Shown: one piece after another, positions 11,212 to 23,000 of the stretch | Numbering within the stretch: the first letter of the stretch is position 1 | Layout of the letters: every line of letters begins with the position of its first letter | From: Membranipora membranacea | Taxonomy: Eukaryota; Bryozoa; Gymnolaemata; Cheilostomatida; Membraniporidae | Reading direction: 5' to 3' | NCBI GenBank assembly: GCA_914767715.1 | Contig: OU612065.1 | Coordinates: 24,554,001 to 24,618,000 of the forward strand | Length of the DNA: 64,000 nt | The notes under the pieces: generated by a model | What the model saw: only the letters and a program-made list of their open reading frames with translations | What the model was told of the DNA's origin: nothing | Databases searched by the model: none | Program-made: the position numbers and the translations under genes

Positions 11212-13237
11212 CTTCTGAGTAAAAGCACACTATTGTCTCAGCTTGTTAAATACCTTACTTTTTTGCTTCTATTATGCAAAATGTAAATTTGTAACTAATA
11301 GTTGTGAGTTAGCTTGCTTAGCAACTTGCTTAGCAACTTAGCTCCTCCGGCTTATTCTAAAAAATGTTCAATAAATCAATAATTGCTCCGTTGTATCAAT
11401 TCACGTAGGAATATAAAAACATCCCCTATACATACGAGGTGCATTGATATTAGAAGCCAATGAGTTGGCATTGATAAGCTGTTGGACTTTTGATTTGAAA
11501 AATTCCCCTGATTAAAAATTTGCTATCAAACCACATATAAACTCATAGAGTAAGCTTTGAGCTTTAGGGCAGGATGTCTCACTTTTCTACCTTTATAGTG
11601 TAAATTGGCATTAGCCCATCGACATAATACATAGTCTTTCAGTTAATACCTATAGATAACATTGAGAGAAGAGCATTGATTATATTGTTTGAGAAACTCG
11701 ATAAAATCACTGATACTGTAGCAGTCTCTAACCAACAATGTTGCCATTTCTGTAAGTAAGCAAATTTTCAAATTATCAAGTCTGAATGCGTTTTATGTAC
11801 ATATTATGAATGTATGTGCGTACATATATTGTAGCCACCCCCGACCCGACAGCCTGCCCAGGCTACATTTATTGTGTGTAAATTATTAATCATCCTCGTA
11901 ATAAATAATTTTACTAGCATTCCCACAATTCAACTGTAATCTGAAGTTAGACGACTCCCTGATATCATGAATGTTAACATTGGCCTGATCACACTGAAAT
12001 TCTGAAACTATGCATCGATAGATACTATATCATCTAACATCAAATTGTCAGACCAAAAAAGTCAGCAAAAACTGAGTTTGAGTCATAACGATCGTATGTT
12101 ATCTGGTAATGCTTTCAATAATTCAATTTTAATAAGACGATGGATTTGTCTGTTTTTTACTAATGGGGAGTTAAATTCCATCACCCCCTGTCGAGACAGA
12201 ACTATGATAAACAATGATTATCGTATCTATGCGGAAACAATTGCATGAAGAATTCATTCACTCGCAAGACATAGAGTAACTTACTTCATAACATAGTTCA
12301 TAGTATCGGCAACAATTCCATTGGACTACATGGTATGTATGTTTTATAATTTTTCTTTTCTTTTATAATTTTTCTTTTCTTTTATAGTTTTTCTAAGATG
12401 TTATAATGCCTTACTGTTTGTTCTTACTGACTTATATGTTTTTATTAGAGCCCTGTCTTTTTAATCTTGTAATTTCACTCCAGTGTACCACCCACAAATG
12501 GTTTTAGGAGGAAAAAATAATAAAGCTCAACATCATAATGTAACTTCTGTTGTGAAGACTATCCAATTCACCTGAATTTCTTACTTTGTGAACATGTACA
12601 AATATCAAGCTACAAATATATAACAAGATAATGCATATTGATGGTTTTAAAACATGTGATTATTTGTATAGAAGTGAATATATATATAAAAGTATATAAA
12701 TATATATATATAGAAGCAGAATTTCGAATTCTTAAAAAATAATAAATAGGAGGTTTATAGATCAGAAAACTTGGTTGAACAAATGTGAGTTTGGTAATTC
12801 AGAAATAATTCACATAATGTGAATAATGAGAATAGTAGTTTATCATCACTCGGTTTTCTGTTATTTCTGTTAACTTGTGGTAACTACCAAGTTGGTGATG
12901 TGAAAGATGAAAACTTGTATTGGTGCGGACAGTTCAATTCAAGGTGCGGACAGTGGGAATATACAAGTTGTACATGTAAGTAACCACAATCATAGTCTAC
13001 TCTAGTAGTAGTCCTAGTATTAATCATCAGATATCCGCTCCTTTAGGACTGACTGAGCTTTTTCTCTATACGAATGGCTGGGATCAACACAAAAGGGATT
13101 TTTGTAGTGATAAATGTTACCGTACTGATCGAGAAAACGCAAGATTTGAAAAAATACCCCATGCTATTACTTAATCTGATCTCTAATCCTAGAGTTCTTG
13201 AATAATTATGAGAGATAACAGATAAAACAATAGTGTA
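11212..13237. other. Upstream flank of copy B, no confident gene
   Basis: Non-coding flank conserved with A and C, with an AT microsatellite near 12,675-12,712 and one arm of the module's inverted repeat at about 13,040-13,235. No structural RNA gene or clear promoter motif is seen. Confidence 0.45.
12340..12542. mobile_element. Insertion private to module B
   Basis: A and C run uninterrupted from 'ggtatgta' to 'cttctgttgtg', while B has about 203 extra bases here flanked by ATGTA (12,335-12,339 and 12,538-12,542), a candidate 5-base target-site duplication. The insert has a (ttttataatttttcttttc) tandem at its left end and an A-rich 'aaaaaataataaagctcaac' near its right end, which would suit a short retroposon. 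No coding sequence is seen. Confidence 0.6.
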
Positions 13238-13778
13238 TTATAAGTCGTATCTAATAACTTTTTTTAAAGTTTTTACCCTGTTCAACAATGATAATGCAAA
13301 AGAATAGCAATAGAGAATCAACACATCAAACACCCCGAATACATCACTGTTGTCATTATTGCTGTTGAATTGAAGGCCTTGAAGTAACAATAAAACTCCT
13401 TGTCTTAGGCTGTGAATTAGATTCCCAGTCATCAGAGCTCCAAAATAAACAACGGCAACAAAGCAAAAACCGCCAAAGTGATACAACACCGACACACAGG
13501 CTATGAGACAGCTACCAGGTCAAAGTCATCTTGAAAATAACAATCATGTGGTGGATGTTGAGACGAAATTACTCACATATCTTACTACCTATTGATACAT
13601 CACTTGCTTTCCACACAGCTATCCATATGCAACACATCAGCCAGTCAGCGGCTTTAGAAGAGCTTACTCAATGCGAACTCAAGAGCCAGGATTCTAAAAG
13701 TTAACTCCGCTGAATTAAACATAACATATCTTGTTTACCTCGCACGATCACGATTCTTGCAGCCGTGAGATGCTTCAT
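13238..13778 (-). CDS. Possible small hydrophobic two-exon ORF (module B)
   Basis: Minus strand. A first exon at 13,778-13,739 reads M-K-H-L-T-A-A-R-I-V-I-V-R and ends at GTAAAC. A second, starting at 13,500 after an AG, continues in phase with H-F-G-G-F-C-F-V-A-V-V-Y-F-G-A-L-M-T-G-N-L and then a second hydrophobic run (F-D-V-L-I-L-Y-C-Y-S-F), with stop at 13,238. That gives about 100 aa with two likely membrane segments. The splice sites and first hydrophobic segment are preserved in modules A and C, but both carry a 2-base loss after L-Q-F-N-S that shifts the frame. I recognise no family. It may be chance coding in a repeat or the last exon of something larger. Confidence 0.25.
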
Positions 13779-15094
13779 GGCAGCGTGAAGACCTCAGTCA
13801 CGGCTAGTGACACAGGATACTGAAACTAGGCACAACCATGTTGGTCCAACCACTCAGGGCTGGTATGGATTACCTATCTTCAGTGCTAAGCCGTGCCTCT
13901 CTCAAGAATCTGTGATCATGAGAGGTTAATAAAGATCAGACGTTACCATACAAATACGTTCCTCATGTAGCAACAGGGGAGATAATAGACACAAGCTGCC
14001 GTAAAGCCAAGCGATCACCCATGCTTGCATCCATCGAGGCTCTTCACTTTATAAAGACTCATCTCTGACCTAGCCAAATTTAAGTCCTAGACCCTGACAA
14101 TCTAGCTAAAGCTAGCTAATGCTTACTCACAAGCAACATTTCATGTGATCATCGTAACTGGCAGACACTAAACCAACATTGAAAAACTAGAAACATTGAA
14201 AAACTACTAACTTTTCAATGACTGTGACACTCCACCTAAACCAAGGACATTATCTCCTTGACTAAACCATACGAAAACAGCCAACCTACAATCGCCATCA
14301 ATTAGCATAGCTTGATTGTACAACAATAGATACAGAGCAAAAACGTTTACAGCAACGGTCTACCAAAAAAATAAGGAAACTAGATATAAATCTATACTAA
14401 AATCATTCCAAATAATCATTGCGGAATATGATACTCATGCAGGACTACATAGCTTACTAGTATTTAGTAAGGAAGGACGGTCAGTCAACAATACCAACTG
14501 AAGCCACCCGCATACATCTTATAGTTTGAGAGTTATCCTCCCAATAAGAATATTACCACAACGGCTTGAAAATCAGCTGCCTCATTATTTATGAATGAAA
14601 TATTGTTTCCCTATCATAAAATTGCTGAACCACGTAGTTTGGCCATATCGTATGTTGTTCGCATAGCACTCATGTTCTCATATGGGGTCATAAGAGTAAA
14701 TGGTAATGACTTATTATACACTATTGTTTGGCCTGTTATTTCTCATATCACTATTCAAGTACTCTAGGATTTAAAATCAGACACAAGAAAATGCATTGGG
14801 CGTTTTTTTTAGCCCAGCTTCATTTGATCGGTCAGTAATATTTACGATGTCACAATAATCTCTTTTGTGTTAATCCCAGTCCATCCTATTGAACAAAATC
14901 TCAGTCAGTCCCAAAGAAGTGTATATTATGATAATTAATTGTGAACAGCTACTAGAGCAGAGAATGATGTGTGATGCCTTACACTTTATACTTATATGTT
15001 CCCACAAAATGCCTGCGTAATCTTTTCATATCTCTTGTCGATCATGGGTCTAAGGTGTATGCTTCTCTCTCCCTCTCCGTATTCTTCACATCGG

Positions 15095-16104
15095 TCAATC
15101 TGAAGGTAAAAATGAAGACATATGAGACCATTTAATATTTTATTATCATTAAAATTCGGAATGGCGTTTTGGCAGCCCAGGAATTTGGCATCAAACCTCA
15201 TTGGATGAAACTTAAAATAAGTCGAAGGTCAGACCATAGCCGCCAAGGTGTTGGCTCAGATTGACCAATCATATCAGGGCAAACACATCAGCAAGTCATT
15301 CTAGGTCCAATCAAGACAATTCAGAAAATCTATGGTTAACCATGTGTTAGATATTAGAGCTTTAGGTTTGCCTGTTTGTTGATAAAAGCTTCAGTAACTC
15401 TTATCATATAGGTCAAGGGAGGTTTTAGAGAAACACAAATGTTTAACTGTCTCTCAAGATTGACTGTTGATACACATTAATGTTAATTGTATTTTTGGTC
15501 ATAAATAGAAGATGACTATTTACCAATTTTGTTATAGCTGCTGCCACCAGAAAGTGTGTGTGTCAGTATGTATGTCAGCATGTTTTGTCAGAAATTTTTT
15601 GTCAAATAAAACTATTCTGTCACCATGTTTATTCTCCCACTTTCTCAGTCTTTGTGTTCAATCCTCAAAAGTGAGTTACTGTAAATATGAACAAAGCCAT
15701 AAAACTATGCGACAATTCCACAATTTCATGTGCCTTAAATGTGTACGGCAGAATATGGGATAAATCCAGCCTATCTGAGTTCTAAACCCATGTCATGGAA
15801 ATAAATAAGGGTTCTCCTTCATACCTCCAGATTTTTTTGAAACCTGCTAACCAAAAATGTTTTGATTCTCTTGATGTCATGTATATATTATATTAAAGTT
15901 ATTGTGTATGGAATTTTCGGGTTTGCTGGGTTCAAGGATATTTGAATATAAAAGATCTCTAACTGTAATAAAACTTACCATAGAGGTTATCCGAAAATGA
16001 TTCGGGAGACCTAGCTGACTGTACGCTCTCAGAAGGCCTCCCTATCATGATTTTTGTCCCCCTCATTTCCAGTCTATTGGTGTCACAGTTCATCAGAACG
16101 AGTA
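15095..16104 (-). other. Exon-like blocks upstream in module B
   Basis: The block at 15,975-16,104 reads open on the minus strand with N-R-L-E-M-R-G-T-K-I-M-I-G-R-P-S-E and ends in the donor CTATG|GTAAGT, like the C block at 28,160-28,289. The K-I-x-I-G-R-P-S part resembles the segment at the end of RRM1 in PUF60 (N-I-K-V-G-R-P-S in vertebrates). A second open stretch, with C-E-E-Y-G-E-G-E-R, follows an acceptor-like site near 15,100. A full gene is not recognisable. Confidence 0.3.
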
Positions 16105-18552
16105 CTTGCTGATCATTAGTTTAGGGGTTTCCTCGTGTCGCCTGCCACAGAAGACTGAAATCTGATCACCATAATATAATCGGATTGCTTTCCAGTAAAC
16201 AGAGACCTGCCATGTTTGTGCTTGGTAATCTCTGTGCAGATTCGGATTGGCCTCGCCATCATAAATTGTAACTCTGACCAATATGGTAAAGTTTGAAATG
16301 TGAATAACAGATCATTCTGTATGTCTTTGCAATGGCCTGAACCAAATCCATCGTCAATGCTCTTATTACCTGAGCAGCAGACTTTGGTATTTTAGTCTGG
16401 ACTTGTCCCCTCATGGCAAAAGAAATGACAACTACTTAATAACTGTCATAAAAACGCCTCAGAGAGGAATTATCTTGCATGGCATGTTATGATGCAGTAT
16501 ATAATGTAGAGCCATGATGTTGTAATAGGAGAAAAATTTGAACTTGGTTTAAACATGCAAGGCTGAGACAAGTGATCATATGCTGTATTTTGATTATGTA
16601 ATTACAGATTTTACATGGAGAACAGTATATTGAGTTATACAAACCAGTCTCTACATCAGGTGCGTTCAGAACTCAATCAGAGGTGGTCAATGTCATTGAT
16701 AAGGGATCTGGTGCTGTCGTCATTAACAACCGTGAGTATGAACAACTTTTTTAATTTTGTTTAGATTAGTGATTTGGTTGGAAGCCATAACAAGGTGATC
16801 ACCACTAATCATTAAATCATGGATATTTGAGAGTATATACACTTTCAGTAGAAAGTGATATTTTCTAGCTGAACAGAAGATGATCGATGGCTCTTATTCT
16901 ATGACTTTTATTGCTAAACATGTGGGAACTGACTTTTTGGTCAGTAGTACCTGATCTATCTTGCCAACTGCTGTTACAATCGTAACAACCAATGGCTCAT
17001 CAATCTTATTATATGGCTCTCTATTACGAAAAAGTAAAAGTGCCCCAACCTATGTATCAGTATGGCATGGACACTTTATAAAGGAAGGTGGTATAAAAAG
17101 CTCTACAAAGAATTCTTATTTTTCACGAGCAGTAACTGTACATGATGACGAGGGCGATAAGGTAGCCCCGATTCAGATGGCAACTTTTGTGGTCGGAGCC
17201 GGATGATTCGGAGGTAAGAGAACTCCAGACAAAGCTTTAGCCAGTGTAAAGCATCCCAACAGGCAGGCAGACGCACACATGCAGGAGACTACCTGTATTG
17301 ATCAGGTGAGTGGAATGTTCAGAGGAATTGTGGGAATGAATTGATTTGGCAGCCGGCAGATTTTCACAACTGCTTAGATAAGAATTTTTATTCCCAATTT
17401 GCCATTGGATTTTTTTGTTTTATGTTGAAAATCTGCAATAAATGATATCTGTTCCTGTTTTTATTAACCGCTGTCATCCATGCCAACAGTTTCATGGAAT
17501 TATTTGTGTTGATGAGTGGAACAACTCGGAAAATTCACCCAAAAAAAGTTAATTCCCTAGGTGAATATAATGTGCCATTTCAATCAATCTACAGCATTGA
17601 CTTCCTTGGCTTTAGATGAGATTGCTGTAAAATAATGGATTTGCAAGCTGTATTTAAAATGCCATCTCTCATCAGCTTTACTGTGGACAACTATTTATAA
17701 ATATAGTAATCTTCAAAGCATGATATTGAATATTGTTTTACATATTGTTAATGTCATACAGGCTGCATTATACAGATTGAGTGGAGATAGGAACCCACTT
17801 CATCTTGACCCAAGCTTTGCTGCCATGGGAGGTAAGTGCGAAGATAACTCAACTTACCTGTACATAGATAACAACAGGTAGATTATTATGTGCTAGATTA
17901 TATCGTAGAAGTGCTTTTCTACAAGTGAACAAATCTGTTTTGTGTGTTGAGCCAAGAAGGAAACCTGGAAAAGCCTGTGAATCTGGGACAATAGACTTGG
18001 ACTCATCCTCGTGTATGATAAACGTCATATATGGCTCATCCGGTGTTGGCAAAAGTTGTGATCTGATTATTCGAAATCTGTACATTAGTTCATTCAAAGA
18101 AGTGCACTGGTTAATAGTAAATTATATGGGCATTACTCACACAAAAGTCTCATGCTGGAAAATACAAATACCTTATTTACTGCCATCACAACATGTACAG
18201 GTAAATGTGGAAAATTACATCTCATCTCCCCTGGTTCTAAAGCCTCACAACTAATAAACATCCACACAAAAATGGTGTGCTTGCTGCTATAAGCGCAATA
18301 ATCTTGTCTCCAACTTGTATATCTCTGCCCTTGATGTAATTTGCCAGGTTTTGAGCAGCCAATCCTACATCGTTTGTGCACGCTTGGATTCGCCTGCAGA
18401 CATGTCCTAGCACAAGTATGCTGATAATGATGTCACCAGATTCAAAGCAATGAAAGTTAGATTCTCTAAACCATTTATCCCAGGTCAGACAATCAAAACT
18501 AACATGTGGAAAGAGGGAAATAGAGTCTTCTTTGAGTCCGAGGTAACTCATG

Positions 18553-18720
18553 TAGACCACACTGACATCGAGATTACACTATTAACAAGTGTATCTCTGA
18601 TCGTTGGAGTCAATTAAGTAGCAGTGCCTAACATGTTCTAACCCCTTATTAATAAAATTCAACATGGGTCGTCACATCAAATTCCTTGTGATGGAACTCT
18701 TACTCAGTAAATTAATTCTC
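18553..18720 (+). repeat. Dispersed repeat, also at 55,015-55,170
   Basis: This stretch ('ctgacatcgagattacacta', 'tgtatctctgatcgtt', 'aattccttgtgatgg') returns in reverse orientation inside a convertase intron at about 55,015-55,170 with around 80% likeness by eye. It is non-coding, probably an interspersed element. Confidence 0.65.
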
Positions 18721-18853
18721 TTTCTATCGATCAGAGATATACATGCAATAGTATATCACGTGATCAGTGTGCATGTAGACTACAGGTGGTCATGTTAATA
18801 AAAATGAGATTTACTTTTGTCAATCTGTGTTCTTTTGCACATCACTTGGTAGG

Positions 18854-18937
18854 TAGTCTAAGTGCTCAGACTCCAAGGCGCAGGGAGTTACTTGCGCAAG
18901 TAACTCCCTGCGCCTTGGAGTCTGAGCACTAAGACTA
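18854..18937. mobile_element. 84-bp near-perfect palindrome
   Basis: The arms 18,854-18,895 and 18,896-18,937 are inverted copies with one mismatched pair and no spacer (centre 'cttgcgcaag'). The outer end 'tagtctaagtgctcagac' is shared with the 125-base palindrome at 54,003-54,127, so the two belong to one element family. Confidence 0.8.
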
Positions 18938-20090
18938 CGTGGTAGGAGGCTTTCGCAAACAACCACATCGCGCCAGTTGCTCAGGAAGGCAATGTACCTA
19001 CAGTTGTACTTTCCATAGACACACTATTCCTAATGTAAGCTAACATAATTCTCATTCTATGGTAGCTCTATAGCATAAACATATAAATACATAGTACATG
19101 CATAGTACATGCATCTATTTATATTTAAGCTGTTAAGAAAAGTTTTTGCTCCTGATGCGTCTTGGTTATGCAGTCTTCGCTTACATTCTCTAATCACATT
19201 GACTCACTCACTCGTTTGTCTGACTGTAGGTTGTGGAGACCGGTAATGTTGCTATAACTGGTGGATTTGTGGACCTGCATTCTGATTATACCAACTCAAA
19301 ATTGTAACTCTTCATACGACTGGCTGTTTCATTTTATACTGGTAAACACAGACATCATCTAGAGTCTAGATCCATCCGATGCCTTATTTAGACCGAGCCC
19401 TTGATTTAAGTATTACAGTTCGAAATGTACAGATCAACATGATATGACCTTATCTCAATTGAATTTGATTATATTTCAACACTTTTAAGCACTGGGCTTT
19501 TGCTATTGAGATGAGTGATTTCTATTTTTATGTAATAAAAAGAGCTGTAGCTGCAGAAATACCATAATAGTAAATCATTTCCAATTTCCTTTCTTTGACT
19601 GAAAATTTACCTCAGTCAAAATCCTTGGATTTAACTAATTCACTTGTTTCAAAATCAAACCTCAAATATGTGCACATGGAAACCATTTATTGTGTTTATT
19701 TAAAATAGAATAAGATATCAAAAATATGATAATGTATGTGTCATCATTTTCAACAAATAAAGTAAAAGTAAACATGATTGGTAGGTATGAGCTCTGCTAC
19801 AAAGCGTCATCTATGTCTTTTCAAAATTACAAATTAGTGGGGAAAAGTTTCCTATAGAATAAGGCATATCAAAGGTGTAGTTGCATCCAATATTGTATAG
19901 TGGGTCAGTCAAAGTTACAAGGGGACATTCAATCACGAAACTAAACTCAAACCCTAGTAAATAAGTTGAATAATAAGGATTATTCATAAAAATAAATACT
20001 GTGTTAATGCCGCCATAGACCTAATATACTTATATGTTAAGTCTATGATGCCCGCACTCTTACCAGTTCATGATCAACTAGAGCTTACAA

Positions 20091-23000
20091 TTATGGCCTG
20101 AAAAATTGTCCTCCACGTTTCACAATTTCAAAACCGTTTATGGCTCTTCTCGGTCTGTATTTCTTCTTGTTTGGTTGATCCTCGTACTCCTGTATAGCCT
20201 GATTGAACCATTCTCCAGCCTCATTGTGTCTACCTATCCAGGCATAATATAGCCCACATTCCTCAGCTACCCTAATTCTTCGGGTACCCGGTTCACCTGC
20301 ATCATAGGCTCTCTGGTATGCGTCTTCTATCTCCTGCTGATGGTTGTCATACTGATCAAGGATAAACATGATCCTCGCATATTTCACTCCATTGACTTTC
20401 CACCCATTAGGCTTTTCCATCACGGTTTCCAGATGTGCCATGGCACCAGGGAGATATCTGTTGGTTATACTGAGCGGGATATGGTCGGATCTGATTCTCG
20501 GGTGATAGAACTCCCCTGTGACAAAGTCCATTCCCACGCTATCATTTGCTGCAACATATAACAGTAGTTGATCAACTTGCTCTGGCATATTTTGTGGTTA
20601 ACTTAATTGAAATGTCATTGTAGACAGCAGCCAGTCTGGGTTATTGAAAGACAAAATTTGATGGCTTTGCAAGTTTTTTGCAAAACGCATATCCTGATAT
20701 AACGATGCGATTATTATGGGTATAGTTAAAAAATAGAAGGTATTCTGTTACGATGGCGTGCTAGAGAGGTTGCGAAATCTTGTAAATGGCTTCTCCCGGC
20801 AAGTCGAATTTTCTTATATTATACGATTCACTTTCCTGGTCACATTTGACATCAATGTGATACGGAGTTGCATGCTCACGGCAATAGGAAACACAAACGT
20901 AGAATTTGTTGTTCCATATTGAACGTGAAATGAGATAATTTTCTGGGATCGAAAAGTTGTTGTACCTGGCCAGATCCCACAACCTCTTTAGTCTAGAAAT
21001 GACAAGGTTACAAACGGAATAGCTATAGTTTGAAACAAAGATTTTTATTTATCCCTCGAATCCCTCGAGTTCACTTACTTATGGTTTTCCATCTTCCTTT
21101 AATGCAGGAAAAAGTTTCTTTCACAAGCTCTTTGCATCCGAAGTAGATTTCTGTGCACCATTGCTGCCACAAAGCTTGGGCACAAGTGTTAGCACTCTCA
21201 AAAGTCCAGTAAAAGTTTTCTATCCACCACTCGCAGTCTGTTTGTGCTCTATTCAAGAAGTACAGTCTGCGTTCTTTGTCGTAGACGTCATAGGCCAGGT
21301 TTAGAAAATTCCGCGCTATATGCACTCTTATTTTGCTTTCAACTTTGTCTTCATGATTTACTGCTATTTCAGTTGCCTTCGTGAGGCATGTCTCTGGCTT
21401 AATGTCTTTATGGCCCGTACGCTGTTTGAATTCCTCAAGTTCTCTGGATTTGTCGTCATCACTTAAATGCAGAAACTGGACCTCGGCAAGCCAAAGCCAC
21501 ATTTCAGCTGTATATTCCGCACTGTCAGTAGCTTTGGCCCAATCGCTCAATAAAGCTAGCTGATCGAATGCCCGGTGCAGCATTTCCCTGATATACTCAT
21601 CAGACTTCTCAAACCGGACGTTACTTTTGAGATTTCGTACTAGGATTTTCGCATAGTGGTAGCTGCAATACGCCTTGAGATCGGTCGTGATGGGATCATC
21701 AAATTGTTCTAACTCGGTCAGGCATTCTTTGAATATCCCGACGCTTTCTTCTCTAGCCTTGTCATCTCTGCTTGCTTCAGCAATGAAGTAAGCGTATTCA
21801 ATCTTTGCCCTCAGTTTAGGCAGGCCGGACTTTTTTGTCAGCAGATTGAGTACCTGAAAGGCAGCATCTTTTGCTTTCCGTCTATCATCCACAGTTAGGG
21901 CATACTTTCCTTTGTTGCACCATGTATGAACATCATCAGGCGCAATCTCTGATGCTCTATCGATCAACACCTTAGCCTTATCAATGTCGTTCATAAACAA
22001 GCATGTCGCTGCATCCATATTTACATTTCTCTCAGCTCCTGGATCGCTAACAGGTCTCAGGTGTTCCACGCGATCAAGGAGACTAGCTTCCTGTCTAGGG
22101 TTGAGCTCGTAAGAAAACAAACTGTATCTGAAAGTGTCGAAGAAGTCCATTAACTGATCTTCTTCTCGCAATTGTTTGTGATCTAAAGTGAAAGAACAAT
22201 TTAATACCATATAACAGTCAAATAATCATTATTTTCTCTTGCGTTGTCTGTGACAATGTTGAACTAGCAGAAGGCCATTTGCAAGTAAGCTTTTTCCAAT
22301 CAATAATTATACCTATTTCCACCAAAGCACCTATGATGTATCGCATTAGTGTTGGTCTGAATTGACCAAATCTGGAAGAGGTCTAGATCAAGCATGATCT
22401 GATTTGCCTGCGTTTAGGGTTTGAGCCGCCGCCAGTAGAATGGGAATGACCGGACTGCTGACAATTTGGATCAAACTTGTTCTGGTGAGGACGCTTTCAC
22501 AATATATGGTAGAGAGATTTATATCAATGTAAATAATGGTTGAAGGGCCCAAGAACTCTCCCAACTCTGTTGGCTGTATGACTAGACTAATGTGACCCAT
22601 CAACCAACGAAAGTAAGGCTTGGAATACTTACATGCAATCAGAGCTTTGATCTCTGTGTTGTTGATATTGTTTTGCACCATTGTTAGTGCCGTCTGTTGC
22701 ATCATGTTGGTTCTGTTTAATAATTGATCGAGTCCGGTCCTGTCCAGTGGGCTCACCAACTGGTGCATTGCCGCTGCGCTCTTATGAAGTGTGGCCAGAT
22801 GTATTGGTGTGTCACCATTCTCGTCCTCTGCCTGGAGTATTGCAAGTAATCGGGCTTCACTGAGCAATGTGCCAAAATACTTCAAGATGCTAGGGCTGTC
22901 TGCATTGGCGCATTGGTGGTACAAGTTTTTCCCTTCTGCATCCTGAGATTGGATTATATCACTTTCATCTTCTCCGCCAGCCTTTTTTAGAACAAAGATC

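Larger units (their letters stand above)
7133..16158. repeat. Tandem module copy B
   Basis: The left boundary is the point where 7,133 onward becomes near-identical to 19,412 onward ('attacagttcgaaatgtac'). The right boundary is about 16,158, where B leaves the sequence still shared by A and C just after 'cctgccacagaagactga'. It carries the complete ANK-TPR gene copy B and its upstream flank. Compared with A and C it has a private insertion of about 203 bases at 12,340-12,542. Confidence 0.9.
16608..19307 (+). pseudogene. HSD17B4: HSD17B4 (peroxisomal multifunctional enzyme 2) fragment
   Basis: Five exon-like blocks in the right order match the hydratase-2 region of the enzyme: 16,608-16,731 (L-H-G-E-Q-Y-I-E-L-Y-K-P, then D-K-G-S-G-A-V-V-I), 17,133-17,305 (F-V-V-G-A-G-stop-F-G-G-K-R-T), 17,762-17,831 ([17 protein letters not shown]), 18,348-18,542 (Q-P-I-L-H-R-L-C-T-L-G-F, then [10 protein letters not shown]) and 19,230-19,307 (V-E-T-G-N-V-A-I-T-G-G-F-V-D-L). 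GT and AG signals remain at the block edges. It is broken: a Gly codon (GGA) is TGA near 17,205, and one extra base near 18,416 shifts the frame between C-R-H-V-L-A-Q and Y-A-D-N-D-V. The catalytic-motif His of L-H-G-L is followed by Arg here (H-R-L). The SDR domain upstream and the SCP2 domain downstream are absent. The intron signals indicate a genomic-DNA copy, not a processed one. Confidence 0.85.

Noticed and set aside
16961-17206. Plus-strand ORF starting P-T-A-V-T-I-V
   Set aside because: Only its last part matches HSD17B4, and it ends at the pseudogene stop. The start is intron.
18133-18560. Minus-strand ORFs over the HSD17B4 block
   Set aside because: They are shadows of the plus-strand pseudogene exon.
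22388-22632. C-terminal extension of exon 1 in copy C ending N-A-G-K-S-D-H-A
   Set aside because: It lies past a perfect GTAAGT donor and runs through a non-coding TIR element. Copy B has a stop just after the donor. It is intron sequence.
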